A stretch of DNA of 15,283 nucleotides from an uncultured Clostridia bacterium (GTDB taxonomy: Bacteria > Bacillota > Clostridia > Christensenellales > UBA1242): assembly GCA_946635125.1 (NCBI GenBank), contig CAMPBB010000002.1, forward strand, positions 1 through 15,283. The letters run 5' to 3'. A model generated the notes under the pieces. That model did no database searches. It was not told the origin of the DNA and saw only the letters and a program-made list of their open reading frames with translations. Position 1 is the stretch's first letter. Each line of letters begins with the position of its first letter. Of this stretch, positions 1 to 7,383 are shown one piece after another. The translations under genes were made by a program, and so were the position numbers.

Positions 1-402
1 CACCTTTTGCACGCAGGACTAAGAAAAGTTTTGGGAAACACCGCAGAACAAAGAGGAAGCAACATCACAACAGAGCGTTTGAGATTTGATTTTGTTTGTG
101 ACCACAAAATGACAGAAGAAGAGCTAAAAAGCGTTGAAGATTATGTTAACAACGCCATAAAAGAAGATGCAATAATCACTTGCGAAGAAATGACAGTTGA
201 TGAAGCTAAAAAAAGTGGGGCAATTGGCATTTTTGAATCAAAATATGGTGACAAAGTGAAAGTTTACACAATGGGCAAGTTTAGCAAAGAAATTTGTGGT
301 GGACCACATGCTCAAAGAACTGGCGAACTTGGAACATTTAAGATCATAAAAGAAGAAAGCAGTTCTGCTGGAATTAGAAGAATTAAGGCAGTTTTAAAAT
401 AA
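1..402 (+). CDS. alaS: Alanyl-tRNA synthetase, C-terminal part (5' end outside window), ending after the editing domain
   Basis: The frame is open from base 1, so the gene starts upstream of the window. The first codons read [12 protein letters not shown], matching the segment that follows the HxxxH zinc motif of the AlaRS/AlaX editing domain. RLRFDF follows, then the second zinc motif as CGGPH (Cys codon 295-297), and the ending [22 protein letters not shown]. In the family this domain hydrolyses Ser- and Gly-mischarged tRNA(Ala). The protein stops two or three residues after the canonical end of the editing domain. The coiled-coil and C-Ala domain of ordinary AlaRS are therefore missing, as I recall for short AlaRS proteins of some reduced or uncultured bacteria. 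The second zinc motif has Pro where Thr is common. A free-standing AlaX protein cannot be fully excluded because the catalytic part is not visible, but the layout fits a short AlaRS better. Confidence 0.88.
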   Translation, partial: HLLHAGLRKVLGNTAEQRGSNITTERLRFDFVCDHKMTEEELKSVEDYVNNAIKEDAIITCEEMTVDEAKKSGAIGIFESKYGDKVKVYTMGKFSKEICGGPHAQRTGELGTFKIIKEESSSAGIRRIKAVLK

Positions 403-411
403 TTGGAAAAT

Positions 412-450
412 AAATCAAGTCTTCAATTTTTGTTGACTTGATTTTGTTTT
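412..450 (+). terminator. Rho-independent terminator after alaS
   Basis: A perfect 10-bp stem, AAATCAAGTC (412-421) with GACTTGATTT (435-444), encloses a 13-base loop and is followed by a T-rich run to 450. It starts ten bases after the alaS stop. The 3' arm also contains the -35 box of the next promoter. Confidence 0.8.
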
Positions 451-468
451 AATTATATACTTAAAACA
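433..468 (+). promoter_or_regulatory. Sigma-A-type promoter for the solenoid-protein gene
   Basis: TTGACT (433-438), a 17-base spacer and TATACT (456-461) give a near-consensus promoter. Transcription would start near 468, leaving a leader of about 14 bases that carries GAGGTG (472-477) before the ATG at 482. The -35 box lies inside the 3' arm of the alaS terminator. Confidence 0.7.
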
Positions 469-481
469 AGTGAGGTGAAAA

Positions 482-2122
482 ATGGGAGTTTTTGGTCACA
501 TAATGAAATTTATTTTAATAGCACTTGTTGTTGTTCTTGTTGTTGTGATAATTGCAGCAGCTGCTATGTTCTTGTTCCCAAGTTTTAAATTGTTTGGATA
601 TCATTACATAAAGTCTGATGTTAACGCATCTTCTTATCAGTTTTTAAAAGGTGATGATGCAAAAGCAGAAGAAGCTTGGAATAAGGCAGACATAATTAGA
701 ATTGAAACAGGAGCTTATAATGTTGAGTTTAGATACGCAACTTCAAACATGCTTTTAGATAGTGGTGACATAATGGTAAACATTGAGGGAACATATCGTG
801 GTTTTGTTAAAGGAAGCGTTGACAGACCAACTTACTCAAGCACTGAATCAATTTTTGATGTTAATAATGAAGATGAAGAGCACGCTTATTACAAAGACGA
901 ATTAAGACCAGACAAAAAAATATACTTTATAAAAATGGCAGAGCCAGAAAAGGGCTTTTTGATGAGAAATGGAACAAAACTTTTGTTTACCATGACTTAT
1001 GACATTTTTAGCAACAAAGATGTTGAAATTGTCACAAATTCTGGAACAATTAGGTTTGGCGCAGAAAACACAATGAGCCTAAATAATTTAAGCATTCAAA
1101 GCAGCAGTGGTGCTGTTTATTTGGGAGACATAAAGGTTAACACTCACATTGAATCTGGAATTGAAAAGCCAGGAAATATCATTATTAAAAAGAGCAAAAA
1201 GGGAACAGTTGTGGCACAAAACAACTTGAAAGCAAATGTTGACATTCAAGTTTCTGGTGGTGGCGATGAAATAACATTAAAAGACATTGAAAGTGTGTCA
1301 AATGATGCTTTAAGCAAACTTAACATAGAAAGCCATAACTCAACAGTAACAGTTGGCAATGTTAACGGAGATTTTTCTTGCAACACAAATGGAGCAAAAA
1401 TGAATGTTGGGAACATCACAGGAACAGCAATGCTTCAAATAAAGGAAACAACTTCAAACTTTAAAACAATTGGAAAAGTTGCAAAGCAAAACACTTTGTC
1501 AATTGTTGCAAATGGAAAAACAAGCATCAGTTTTGAAAAAGTGTTAAACAACATTGATATTTCAAAAAATGCAAACACAAAGATCACAATTGATGAGTCT
1601 TATGGAAATGTGACCTATAAGGGTGAAAAAGGTTCATTAGATTTGAAAAAAATTCACGCATCAAAAATAACAATTGTTGAAACAAAAGGTTCAATAGAAC
1701 TTAATTGTTGCAAAGAGGAAAAAGTTGACATTGTTTCAACAGCAACAGGCGGAAGAATAACTTTTTCTGGGGTTGAACTTGGAATTGTTGAAATCAACAA
1801 AGACAATGAGCAAAGCAGTTGCAGCATTTATGGAACATTTGAAAAAGTGATTGGAAAACACACAATAAAAACAACAAGCGGAAAAGTTAACATCACAGCA
1901 GTGCAAAACGATGATTACTCATTATCTTGGCTAGCAAAATATGCAAACATGAACATTTTTGGCAATCTTAAAACAACAATTTGGTCAAGTGAAGAATATT
2001 GCAAGAGCAAGGGCTCAACTTACACAAGCACAAATGCTTATGGTGAGCCTTGCCAAGAAAACACATTAAATTCATTAACACTTTGGGCAACATCTGGTGA
2101 AGTGACCGTTTCAGCAATATAA
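482..2122 (+). CDS. Membrane-anchored beta-solenoid protein, DUF4097-like
   Basis: A 546-residue protein whose specific function I do not recognise. Residues 8-34 form one strong hydrophobic segment after a short N-terminus, so it is probably a single-pass protein with the bulk outside the membrane. From about residue 180 to the end the chain is a run of short beta repeats of about 20 residues built around Ser/Thr/Lys-x-Gly turns: SGTIRFG (187), SGAVYLGDI (209), KGSLDLKKI (383), KGSIELNCC (402), GGRITFSGV (423), SGKVNITAV (466), SGEVTVSAI (538). This is the look of the DUF4097 putative-adhesin repeat, expected to fold as a beta-helix. The start at 482 is supported by GAGGTG at 472-477. It contains a Cys pair (409-410) and several single cysteines, unusual for a secreted Gram-positive protein. 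It is probably co-transcribed with the ADP-ribosyltransferase downstream, since no terminator is visible in the 81-base gap. Adhesin, envelope-stress sensor or anti-sigma-like roles are all only possibilities. Confidence 0.8.
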   Translation: MGVFGHIMKFILIALVVVLVVVIIAAAAMFLFPSFKLFGYHYIKSDVNASSYQFLKGDDAKAEEAWNKADIIRIETGAYNVEFRYATSNMLLDSGDIMVNIEGTYRGFVKGSVDRPTYSSTESIFDVNNEDEEHAYYKDELRPDKKIYFIKMAEPEKGFLMRNGTKLLFTMTYDIFSNKDVEIVTNSGTIRFGAENTMSLNNLSIQSSSGAVYLGDIKVNTHIESGIEKPGNIIIKKSKKGTVVAQNNLKANVDIQVSGGGDEITLKDIESVSNDALSKLNIESHNSTVTVGNVNGDFSCNTNGAKMNVGNITGTAMLQIKETTSNFKTIGKVAKQNTLSIVANGKTSISFEKVLNNIDISKNANTKITIDESYGNVTYKGEKGSLDLKKIHASKITIVETKGSIELNCCKEEKVDIVSTATGGRITFSGVELGIVEINKDNEQSSCSIYGTFEKVIGKHTIKTTSGKVNITAVQNDDYSLSWLAKYANMNIFGNLKTTIWSSEEYCKSKGSTYTSTNAYGEPCQENTLNSLTLWATSGEVTVSAI

Positions 2123-2203
2123 ACAATTCACAACACATGGTTTTAAAGTTTTAATTAGCAAAATTTAAGAAAATAATCTCAAACATGAAGGAAAACAACG
2201 CAT

Positions 2204-3418
2204 ATGATATTAAGCGACAAAAAACAATTGCAAGGAATTAAAGAATTTTGTGAAAGCATGGGGCTAAGTCAAGAACAAATTGATTGCATCCTTGCATCAG
2301 ATTACACACCAGGATATGATGTTGAACTTTTTGACACAAAAAAAGTTAGGTCAACAATAGTTTTATCGGCAGATCGTTCCACTCTTAACTCTATGAGTAG
2401 AAAACAGATTTTGAAAAAATTTTTAACAAAACAAAAAATTAAAAGAGATTTAAACCCACAAAATCTTACATTAGACGAATTTATGGCAATTAAGTCATAC
2501 ACACGATCTGGCGATGAAGATATTAACTACTATGGAAGATATGGTGTTAAAGCTTATAGAAATAACATGATGAGTTGTTTATTTAGCAAAAACAATGAAC
2601 TGGAAAAAAGAGTTTTAGATAACTTAGTCTTGTTTGAAATAGCTCATAGGGCAAAATGTGAAAACAAAGAAATTTCCAAAGATGAGGAAAAACTAATAAC
2701 AGAAAAAATTGAGAAATTATTGCAAACTAATCCCAAGGGCGAGTTGTGGACAAGACAAGAAATTGCAAATGTTTTTAAAGATTGTGAAGGCAAGTTAAAC
2801 AAGAAAATAGTTGATGCAACAATAAGTGTGGTTGGCGATTTTGTTGATGAAGTTGCAGTTGCAATAAAAGATTATGACACAATTAAGCAAACAATAGGTT
2901 ACAAAAATGATGGATTAAATAAGCCAACAATTTTGCATCGCATCAACAACATGAATGGGTTAGCTCCAGTTTTTGGGGTGAAACTTCAACAAGGTGAAGC
3001 CCTAACAGAAAAGGATGTTGTTGGAAAAAATATAGACAATCATTCATTCACAAGCACTTCCGCTTTAACTTGCGATGAGTTGAAAAAATTTATAAATTGC
3101 CATGGCAATAGGGTTGATATGGAAATTCTTGTCCCACAGGGAACAAAGGGAGTGATGATATCCTCAATATCTCACTTTTCTGATGAACAGGAAATTCTTT
3201 TAAATCCAAACTCAATATACATTTATGATGCTCAGGAAGCACAAGATGGAGTGGATCTTTCAGGCAAGGAAACAAAAGTTTTAAAAGTTTATGGAATTGC
3301 GATTAGCAAAGATATAACAAGTTATCCAACAAAGATGAGCAGCATAAACATGCCACAAAAAGAAGACGAAATTAAAACACATAACACAAAAGAGCAGGAT
3401 GAAATGGCTTTGGTTTAA
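2204..3418 (+). CDS. ADP-ribosyltransferase of the arginine (R-S-E) class, toxin-like
   Basis: A 404-residue protein with the signature of the ADPrib_exo_Tox fold. Around residues 88-112 the segment LTLDEFMAIKSYT...INYYGR resembles the N-terminal part of the domain. The catalytic triad follows in order: Arg246 in ILHRI, the STS motif at 284-286 inside SFTSTSA, and the ExE motif E328-Q329-E330 followed by ILLNP. Enzymes with R, STS and ExE move ADP-ribose from NAD+ to a protein side chain, usually arginine. The target here is unknown. There is no signal peptide or membrane segment. The C-terminal 35 residues are polar and look disordered, and residues 1-85 are a helical region I cannot assign. 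AAGGA (2188-2192) precedes the ATG by 11 bases, a longish spacing. It lies after the solenoid gene and before a terminator, with no obvious immunity partner. It could be a secreted effector using a non-Sec route, a prophage remnant, or a housekeeping regulator. Confidence 0.85.
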   Translation: MILSDKKQLQGIKEFCESMGLSQEQIDCILASDYTPGYDVELFDTKKVRSTIVLSADRSTLNSMSRKQILKKFLTKQKIKRDLNPQNLTLDEFMAIKSYTRSGDEDINYYGRYGVKAYRNNMMSCLFSKNNELEKRVLDNLVLFEIAHRAKCENKEISKDEEKLITEKIEKLLQTNPKGELWTRQEIANVFKDCEGKLNKKIVDATISVVGDFVDEVAVAIKDYDTIKQTIGYKNDGLNKPTILHRINNMNGLAPVFGVKLQQGEALTEKDVVGKNIDNHSFTSTSALTCDELKKFINCHGNRVDMEILVPQGTKGVMISSISHFSDEQEILLNPNSIYIYDAQEAQDGVDLSGKETKVLKVYGIAISKDITSYPTKMSSINMPQKEDEIKTHNTKEQDEMALV

Positions 3419-3450
3419 CAAAAATGAGCAGATTTGCTCATTTTTTTGTT
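3417..3450 (+). terminator. Rho-independent terminator after the ADP-ribosyltransferase gene
   Basis: AAAATGAGCA (3421-3430) pairs with TGCTCATTTT (3435-3444) around a GATT loop and runs into seven T residues. The flanking AACA/TGTT can extend the stem. Confidence 0.88.
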
Positions 3451-3461
3451 GACTTAATTCA

Positions 3462-3474
3462 TATATTTAATCTA
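3462..3474 (+). promoter_or_regulatory. Candidate -10 box for a leaderless amidase mRNA
   Basis: TATATT (3462-3467) ends six bases before the ATG at 3474, so the start of transcription would fall on the start codon. No Shine-Dalgarno sequence is present. A competing reading uses TTGACT (3449-3454) with an 18-base spacer to TATGTT (3473-3478), which would start transcription inside the gene. The -35 for the first reading is poor. Confidence 0.4.
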
Positions 3475-4178
3475 TGTTTTTGGTTGTAAGTAAAAAAACG
3501 CTTAGGCTTTTGTTTTTGTTTTGTGTGATAATTTTAAGTTCTTTTTTTGTGTGTGCTTCAACTAAAGTCACAAGCATACGCCCAGCAAATAAATATTGTG
3601 TTGTGTTAGATGCTGGTCATGGTGGAATTGATGGTGGAAGTGTTGGGGAAAGTGGAATTTTTGAAAGGGACTTAAATCTTTCTGTCACGCAAAAAATAAA
3701 GGGGCTTTTAAACACTTTAAACATTGATGTTGTTGAAACAAGAAAAACTCAAGATGGGCTTTATGGTGAATTTGCTCATGGCTTCAAACAAAAAGACATG
3801 AAAGAAAGAAAAAAGATAATTGATTCATCAAATGCAGATTTGGTTGTGAGCATTCACATGAATTATTTTAAAGATAGTTCGGCTCATGGAGCTCAAGTTT
3901 TTTACAAACCAGGGTGTTTGAAAAGCAAGACTCTTGCGGGGACCACACAAAACTTGTTTCAAAAAAACTTGTTTAAAGCAAGAAAAGAGCCATTAAAGGG
4001 TGATTTTTTCATTCTAACTTGCTCCGAAAAACCAGGGATTTTGGTTGAGTGTGGTTATCTTTCCAATCGTGAAGAAGAAGCCCTTTTAATAAGCCAAGAA
4101 TATCAAAACAAACTTGCATATCAAATTTTTTGTGGAATTGTTTCTTTTTTTGACATTAAAACAATAGAAAATATTTAA
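3474..4178 (+). CDS. N-acetylmuramoyl-L-alanine amidase, CwlD-like (Amidase_3)
   Basis: A 234-residue zinc amidase expected to cut the bond between MurNAc and the stem peptide outside the membrane. Residues 1-30 are a signal peptide or anchor with Lys7, Lys8 and Arg11 ahead of a hydrophobic stretch. The catalytic domain begins at VVLDAGHGGIDGG (43-55). Zinc ligands are visible as His49, Glu64 (FERDLNLS) and His128 (VVSIHMN). The catalytic Glu192 is in VECGYLSN, a segment typical of CwlD. Length and single-domain build match B. subtilis CwlD (about 237 residues), which prepares muramic-delta-lactam in spore cortex, but general cell-wall amidases share these motifs, so sporulation use is only an inference. 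The ATG at 3474 is preferred because later starts would lose the positive residues of the signal peptide. It has no Shine-Dalgarno sequence. It stands alone between a terminator and the mrnC promoter. Confidence 0.88.
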   Translation: MFLVVSKKTLRLLFLFCVIILSSFFVCASTKVTSIRPANKYCVVLDAGHGGIDGGSVGESGIFERDLNLSVTQKIKGLLNTLNIDVVETRKTQDGLYGEFAHGFKQKDMKERKKIIDSSNADLVVSIHMNYFKDSSAHGAQVFYKPGCLKSKTLAGTTQNLFQKNLFKARKEPLKGDFFILTCSEKPGILVECGYLSNREEEALLISQEYQNKLAYQIFCGIVSFFDIKTIENI

Positions 4179-4188
4179 AATCAAGCAG

Positions 4189-4224
4189 TTGTTTTTATTT
4201 TTTTGTTGTGATATAATGTCAATA
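4189..4224 (+). promoter_or_regulatory. Extended -10 promoter of the mrnC-recR operon, leaderless
   Basis: TTGTTT (4189-4194), a 17-base spacer and a perfect TATAAT (4212-4217), with TG at 4209-4210 forming an extended -10. The hexamer ends six bases before the mrnC ATG, so the predicted +1 is base 4224 itself. No ribosome-binding sequence precedes mrnC. Confidence 0.65.
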
Positions 4225-4631
4225 TGAAATTTGAGTTTGAAGAGTTTAATTACAAAAAAGAAGATGTTTTTAATATGCCATCAACAAGTTTGGCTTTTGT
4301 TGGTGATGCTTTCTTTTCCTTGTTTGCAAGAGTTCATGTTTTGGATGTGTTTGCAAAATCTGGAAGATTTCACGCTCTTTCCAGCAAAATTGTGAAAGCA
4401 AGTACTCAGGCAAAAATGCTTGAACACATTCAAGAGAACTTAACAGAAGAGGAAGAGAGTGTTGTTAGGCGTGCAAAAAATGCCCACACATCAAGCAAAA
4501 GCAAAAACGCTGGGCTTGCAGACTATAAGAAAGCAACTGCTTTTGAGGCTCTTTTGGGATTTTTGTATTTAACAAAAAATGAAAAAAGGCTCAATGAAAT
4601 TTTAAAACTTTCATTAGAGGTGGAATTATGA
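4224..4631 (+). CDS. mrnC: Mini-ribonuclease 3
   Basis: A 135-residue protein consisting only of an RNase III catalytic domain, without the double-stranded RNA-binding domain; the family is normally about 130-145 residues. In B. subtilis this enzyme trims 23S rRNA precursors in the assembling large subunit. Visible signatures are SLAFVGDAFFSLFAR with the catalytic Asp28, the RRAKNAHTSSKSKNA stretch around 82-96, and TAFEALLGFLYL with the second acidic site Glu108. The gene is first in its operon and has no Shine-Dalgarno sequence, but a perfect extended -10 box places the transcript start on its ATG. Its stop overlaps the rlmB start by four bases (ATGA at 4628-4631). The mrnC-rlmB order is the same as in B. 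subtilis. Confidence 0.93.
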   Translation: MKFEFEEFNYKKEDVFNMPSTSLAFVGDAFFSLFARVHVLDVFAKSGRFHALSSKIVKASTQAKMLEHIQENLTEEEESVVRRAKNAHTSSKSKNAGLADYKKATAFEALLGFLYLTKNEKRLNEILKLSLEVEL

Positions 4632-5353
4632 TTGTTTGTGGAAAAAATGGAGTGATGGAAGCATTGAGGTCAAATCAAAAGATATTTGATGTTTGGATTT
4701 TGAAAAATCACTTGCAAAAACTTGAGGAAGAAGTTGTTATGCTTGCAAAAAAGAAAAATTTGAAAATAAACTTTGTTGAAAAAGCTTTTTTGGATAAAAT
4801 CACAAAAAACTCACATCATCAGGGCTATGCACTAAACGCAGAGGACTTTAAGTATTGTGAAATTGAAGACATCATAAGTTTTGCAGACCAAAAAGGAGAA
4901 CCACCATTTGTTGTTATTTTGGATGGTGTTGAAGACCCCCACAATCTTGGAAGCATCATAAGAGTTTGTGAGTGTGCCGGTGTTCATGGAATAATCATTC
5001 CAAAGCGTAATGCATGTGAAGTTAATCAAACTGTTTCAAAAACAAGTGCTGGGGCAATTAGTTACATGAAAATAGCAAGAGTTGCAAACTTAAATCAAGC
5101 AATTGAAAAGTTAAAGAAAAATGGGTTGTGGATTTATGGCGTGGAACTTGGCGGAGAAGATTTTTACGAGCAAAACCTAAAAGGACCAATTGCTTTAATT
5201 ATTGGAAGCGAAGGATATGGCACAAAAAGCCTTGTTAAGAAAAATTGTGACAAAATCTTAACAATTCCAATGTTTGGAAAAGTTAATTCACTAAATGCAA
5301 GCGTTGCATGTGGAATATCAGTTTTTGAGATTGTTAGGCAAAGGAGAAAGTGA
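4628..5353 (+). CDS. rlmB: 23S rRNA (guanosine-2'-O-)-methyltransferase, SpoU/TrmH family
   Basis: A 241-residue SPOUT enzyme. Residues 1-75 form the small N-terminal substrate-binding domain, starting with the usual VCGKNGVMEAL. The knotted methyltransferase domain follows, with motif 1 at 103-112 (DPHNLGSIIR), motif 2 at 191-198 (IIGSEGYG) and motif 3 at 213-226 (IPMFG...SLNASVA). Family members methylate a ribose 2'-OH with S-adenosylmethionine; RlmB acts on G2251 of 23S rRNA in E. coli, and the TrmH-like neighbour families are the main alternative. AGAGGTGG (4616-4623) lies just upstream. The start overlaps the mrnC stop, and the stop overlaps the sigH start (TGATG), so translation is likely coupled through the operon. 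Confidence 0.92.
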   Translation: MIVCGKNGVMEALRSNQKIFDVWILKNHLQKLEEEVVMLAKKKNLKINFVEKAFLDKITKNSHHQGYALNAEDFKYCEIEDIISFADQKGEPPFVVILDGVEDPHNLGSIIRVCECAGVHGIIIPKRNACEVNQTVSKTSAGAISYMKIARVANLNQAIEKLKKNGLWIYGVELGGEDFYEQNLKGPIALIIGSEGYGTKSLVKKNCDKILTIPMFGKVNSLNASVACGISVFEIVRQRRK

Positions 5354-5970
5354 TGTCATTAAATCAGGAACAAACAGTTATTTTGCTGGAAAAAGCAAAA
5401 AAGGGTGATGAAAAAAGTTTGGAAACTTTGCTTAACAACTTTAAGCCAATGGTTTCAAGCATCGCAAGAGGCTATTTTTTGGTGGGCGGAGATGAAGAAG
5501 ACCTTGTTCAAGAAGGCATGATTGGGCTATATAAAGCAATTGAAAAATATGATGAAGAACAAAAAACAACTTTTTCAACATTTGCCTATCTTTGCATAAA
5601 AAGGCAGGTTCAAAACACTGTTAGGTCAAGTTTAAGAAAAGAAAGGGCAAAATTAAGCGATTATTTGCCAATAACAAATCAAGGAATGATAACAATTGAC
5701 GAAACAGAAGAAAATGGCATCTATCTTTTAAGTGATGAACTAAATCCAGAAGAAAGCTTCATTGAAAGGGAACAAAAAAAAGAATTGAGTTTAATTATAA
5801 AAAAAGAACTTAGCGACTTTGAGTTTAATGTTTTGTTTTTATATTTAAAAGGTTATAGTCATGGCGACATTGCCGTTTGCTTAAAAAAAGACTCAAAAAG
5901 CGTGTCTAACGCAATTGCGAGAATAAAACAAAAGTTACAAAATGTTTTGGGAGGAGAAAAATGTATTTAG
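5353..5970 (+). CDS. sigH: RNA polymerase sigma factor of the SigH (Spo0H) type
   Basis: A 205-residue sigma-70-family protein. Region 2 spans about 41-92, with YFLVGGDEEDLVQEGMIGLY, almost the SigH signature, then the FSTFAYLCIKRQV helix that contacts the -10 element. A linker with LNPEESF (130-136) leads to the region 4 helix-turn-helix at about 155-197. SigH controls the shift to stationary phase, competence and early sporulation in Bacillus, and is conserved in many non-sporulating relatives. The frame opens three bases earlier at a GTG (5350), but AGGAG (5342-5346) sits six bases before the ATG at 5353, so I use that start. The yacP gene that separates rlmB from sigH in B. subtilis is absent. 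The last ten bases overlap dnaX. Confidence 0.88.
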   Translation: MSLNQEQTVILLEKAKKGDEKSLETLLNNFKPMVSSIARGYFLVGGDEEDLVQEGMIGLYKAIEKYDEEQKTTFSTFAYLCIKRQVQNTVRSSLRKERAKLSDYLPITNQGMITIDETEENGIYLLSDELNPEESFIEREQKKELSLIIKKELSDFEFNVLFLYLKGYSHGDIAVCLKKDSKSVSNAIARIKQKLQNVLGGEKCI

Positions 5971-7367
5971 CACTATATCGTAAGTTTAGACCAAACACTT
6001 TTGAAGAAGTTGTTGGGCAAGAACACATCATAAGAACTCTTAAAAACCAAATTGAGATGAATCAAATTGGGCATGCATACCTTTTTTGCGGAAGCAGGGG
6101 AACAGGAAAAACAAGTGTTGCAAAAATATTTGCAAAAGCAGTTAACTGCACAAATCCTCAAAATGGTTCTCCATGCCAAAAGTGTGAAGTGTGCCAAAAC
6201 TTAAATAAGTCTAACAACATAGACATCATTGAAATAGATGCGGCCAGCAACAACAGGGTTGATGAAATAAGAGACATTCGAGATAAAGTGAAATATCCAC
6301 CAGTTTATGGCAAATACAAAGTTTACATAATCGATGAAGTTCACATGTTAACCGACAGTGCTTTCAATGCCTTATTAAAAACTTTGGAAGAACCCCCTGC
6401 TCACATAATTTTCATTTTGGCAACAACGGAACCGCAAAAACTGCCAGCAACAATTCTTTCAAGAGTGTTAAGGTTTGATTTTAAACTCATAAGCCAAAAA
6501 GAAATGGAAGAACACCTCAAAAGAGTTTTTAACAAAAGTGGAATTCAATTTGACGATGACGCTGTGTCACTAATTGCAAGAAGCGGAAATGGAAGTATGC
6601 GAGATGCTTTGTCGATTGCTGATATGTGTTCAAGTTATTCTCACAACAACATAACATATCTTGATGTTATAACAGTTTTGGGAACAAGCACGCAAGAAAA
6701 AATTGTGAGTTTGGCAGAAAACATTTTGTCTAGCAATGCAATTGGATTCATTGAAGAATTTTCCAAGGAAATTCGTGATGGAAAGAATGCGGTCACTTTG
6801 TTTCAAGACATTTCAAAATGCCTTAGAAACATGATTGTTTTAAAAACAGCGGGGGTGAGCAAGGACCTTGTTTTGCTCCCTCAAAATGAACAAGAAAAAC
6901 TGTTACAAGCCTCAAAAGATTTTTCTTTGACAAGAATAAACGAGTGCTTTGTTGAATGCAGTGAAGCACTTGGAGACCTCAAATTTTCACTTGACCCACA
7001 ACTAATGATTGAAACTGTTGTGTTAAAACTATGTGAAAAAATTGAGCCCAAAAAACAAGAAATTTTAACACCCCACAAAATTTGGGGACAAGTTTTGCTG
7101 GAATTATCAAAAGTTAACATAATTGTTCACTCTGCTCTTGCGGGCATAACAGATATATCAATGACAGATAAAGAGTTTTTAATTAACATTGAAAATTCAA
7201 GCGTTTCTGAAATGGTTAAAAAACAAGAAAACTATTCTGATTTGGTTGCTTGTTTTAGGAAAGTTGGCTATAATTATAGTGTTATCATAAATAATGTTGA
7301 GGAAAGCGGTGAGGACAAAGCAAAACTTATTAGCGAAAAACTTGGCGTTAACATAAATATTAAATAA
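5961..7367 (+). CDS. dnaX: DNA polymerase III subunit gamma/tau (clamp loader ATPase)
   Basis: A 468-residue AAA+ protein. MYLALYRKFRPNTFEEVVGQ opens the protein, followed by Walker A GSRGTGKTS (44-52), a four-cysteine zinc module (Cys63, 72, 75, 78), Walker B VYIIDEVHML (121-130), sensor 1 ATTEPQKLP (154-162), the arginine finger in ILSRVLRFDF (165-174) and sensor 2 GSMRDALS (211-218). It loads the sliding clamp at replication forks. It is shorter than B. subtilis DnaX (about 563) or E. coli tau (643), so the polymerase- and helicase-binding tail is reduced. The usual SRCQRF is SRVLRF here. GGGAGGAG (5949-5956) lies inside the end of sigH. It is followed after 16 bases by ybaB and then recR, the classic dnaX-ybaB-recR cluster. 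Confidence 0.95.
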   Translation: MYLALYRKFRPNTFEEVVGQEHIIRTLKNQIEMNQIGHAYLFCGSRGTGKTSVAKIFAKAVNCTNPQNGSPCQKCEVCQNLNKSNNIDIIEIDAASNNRVDEIRDIRDKVKYPPVYGKYKVYIIDEVHMLTDSAFNALLKTLEEPPAHIIFILATTEPQKLPATILSRVLRFDFKLISQKEMEEHLKRVFNKSGIQFDDDAVSLIARSGNGSMRDALSIADMCSSYSHNNITYLDVITVLGTSTQEKIVSLAENILSSNAIGFIEEFSKEIRDGKNAVTLFQDISKCLRNMIVLKTAGVSKDLVLLPQNEQEKLLQASKDFSLTRINECFVECSEALGDLKFSLDPQLMIETVVLKLCEKIEPKKQEILTPHKIWGQVLLELSKVNIIVHSALAGITDISMTDKEFLINIENSSVSEMVKKQENYSDLVACFRKVGYNYSVIINNVEESGEDKAKLISEKLGVNINIK

Positions 7368-7383
7368 TAAGGAGAAAAATATT

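Noticed and set aside
2123..2203. Separate promoter or small gene between the solenoid and ADP-ribosyltransferase genes
   Set aside because: No convincing -35/-10 pair was found, and the short ATG frames there end within a few codons or overlap the next gene without signals.
7210..7230. Programmed -1 frameshift in dnaX at a run of A (as in E. coli A AAA AAG)
   Set aside because: The phase is GTT AAA AAA CAA, which is not a proper slippery heptamer, and no downstream stop or stem arrangement supports it.
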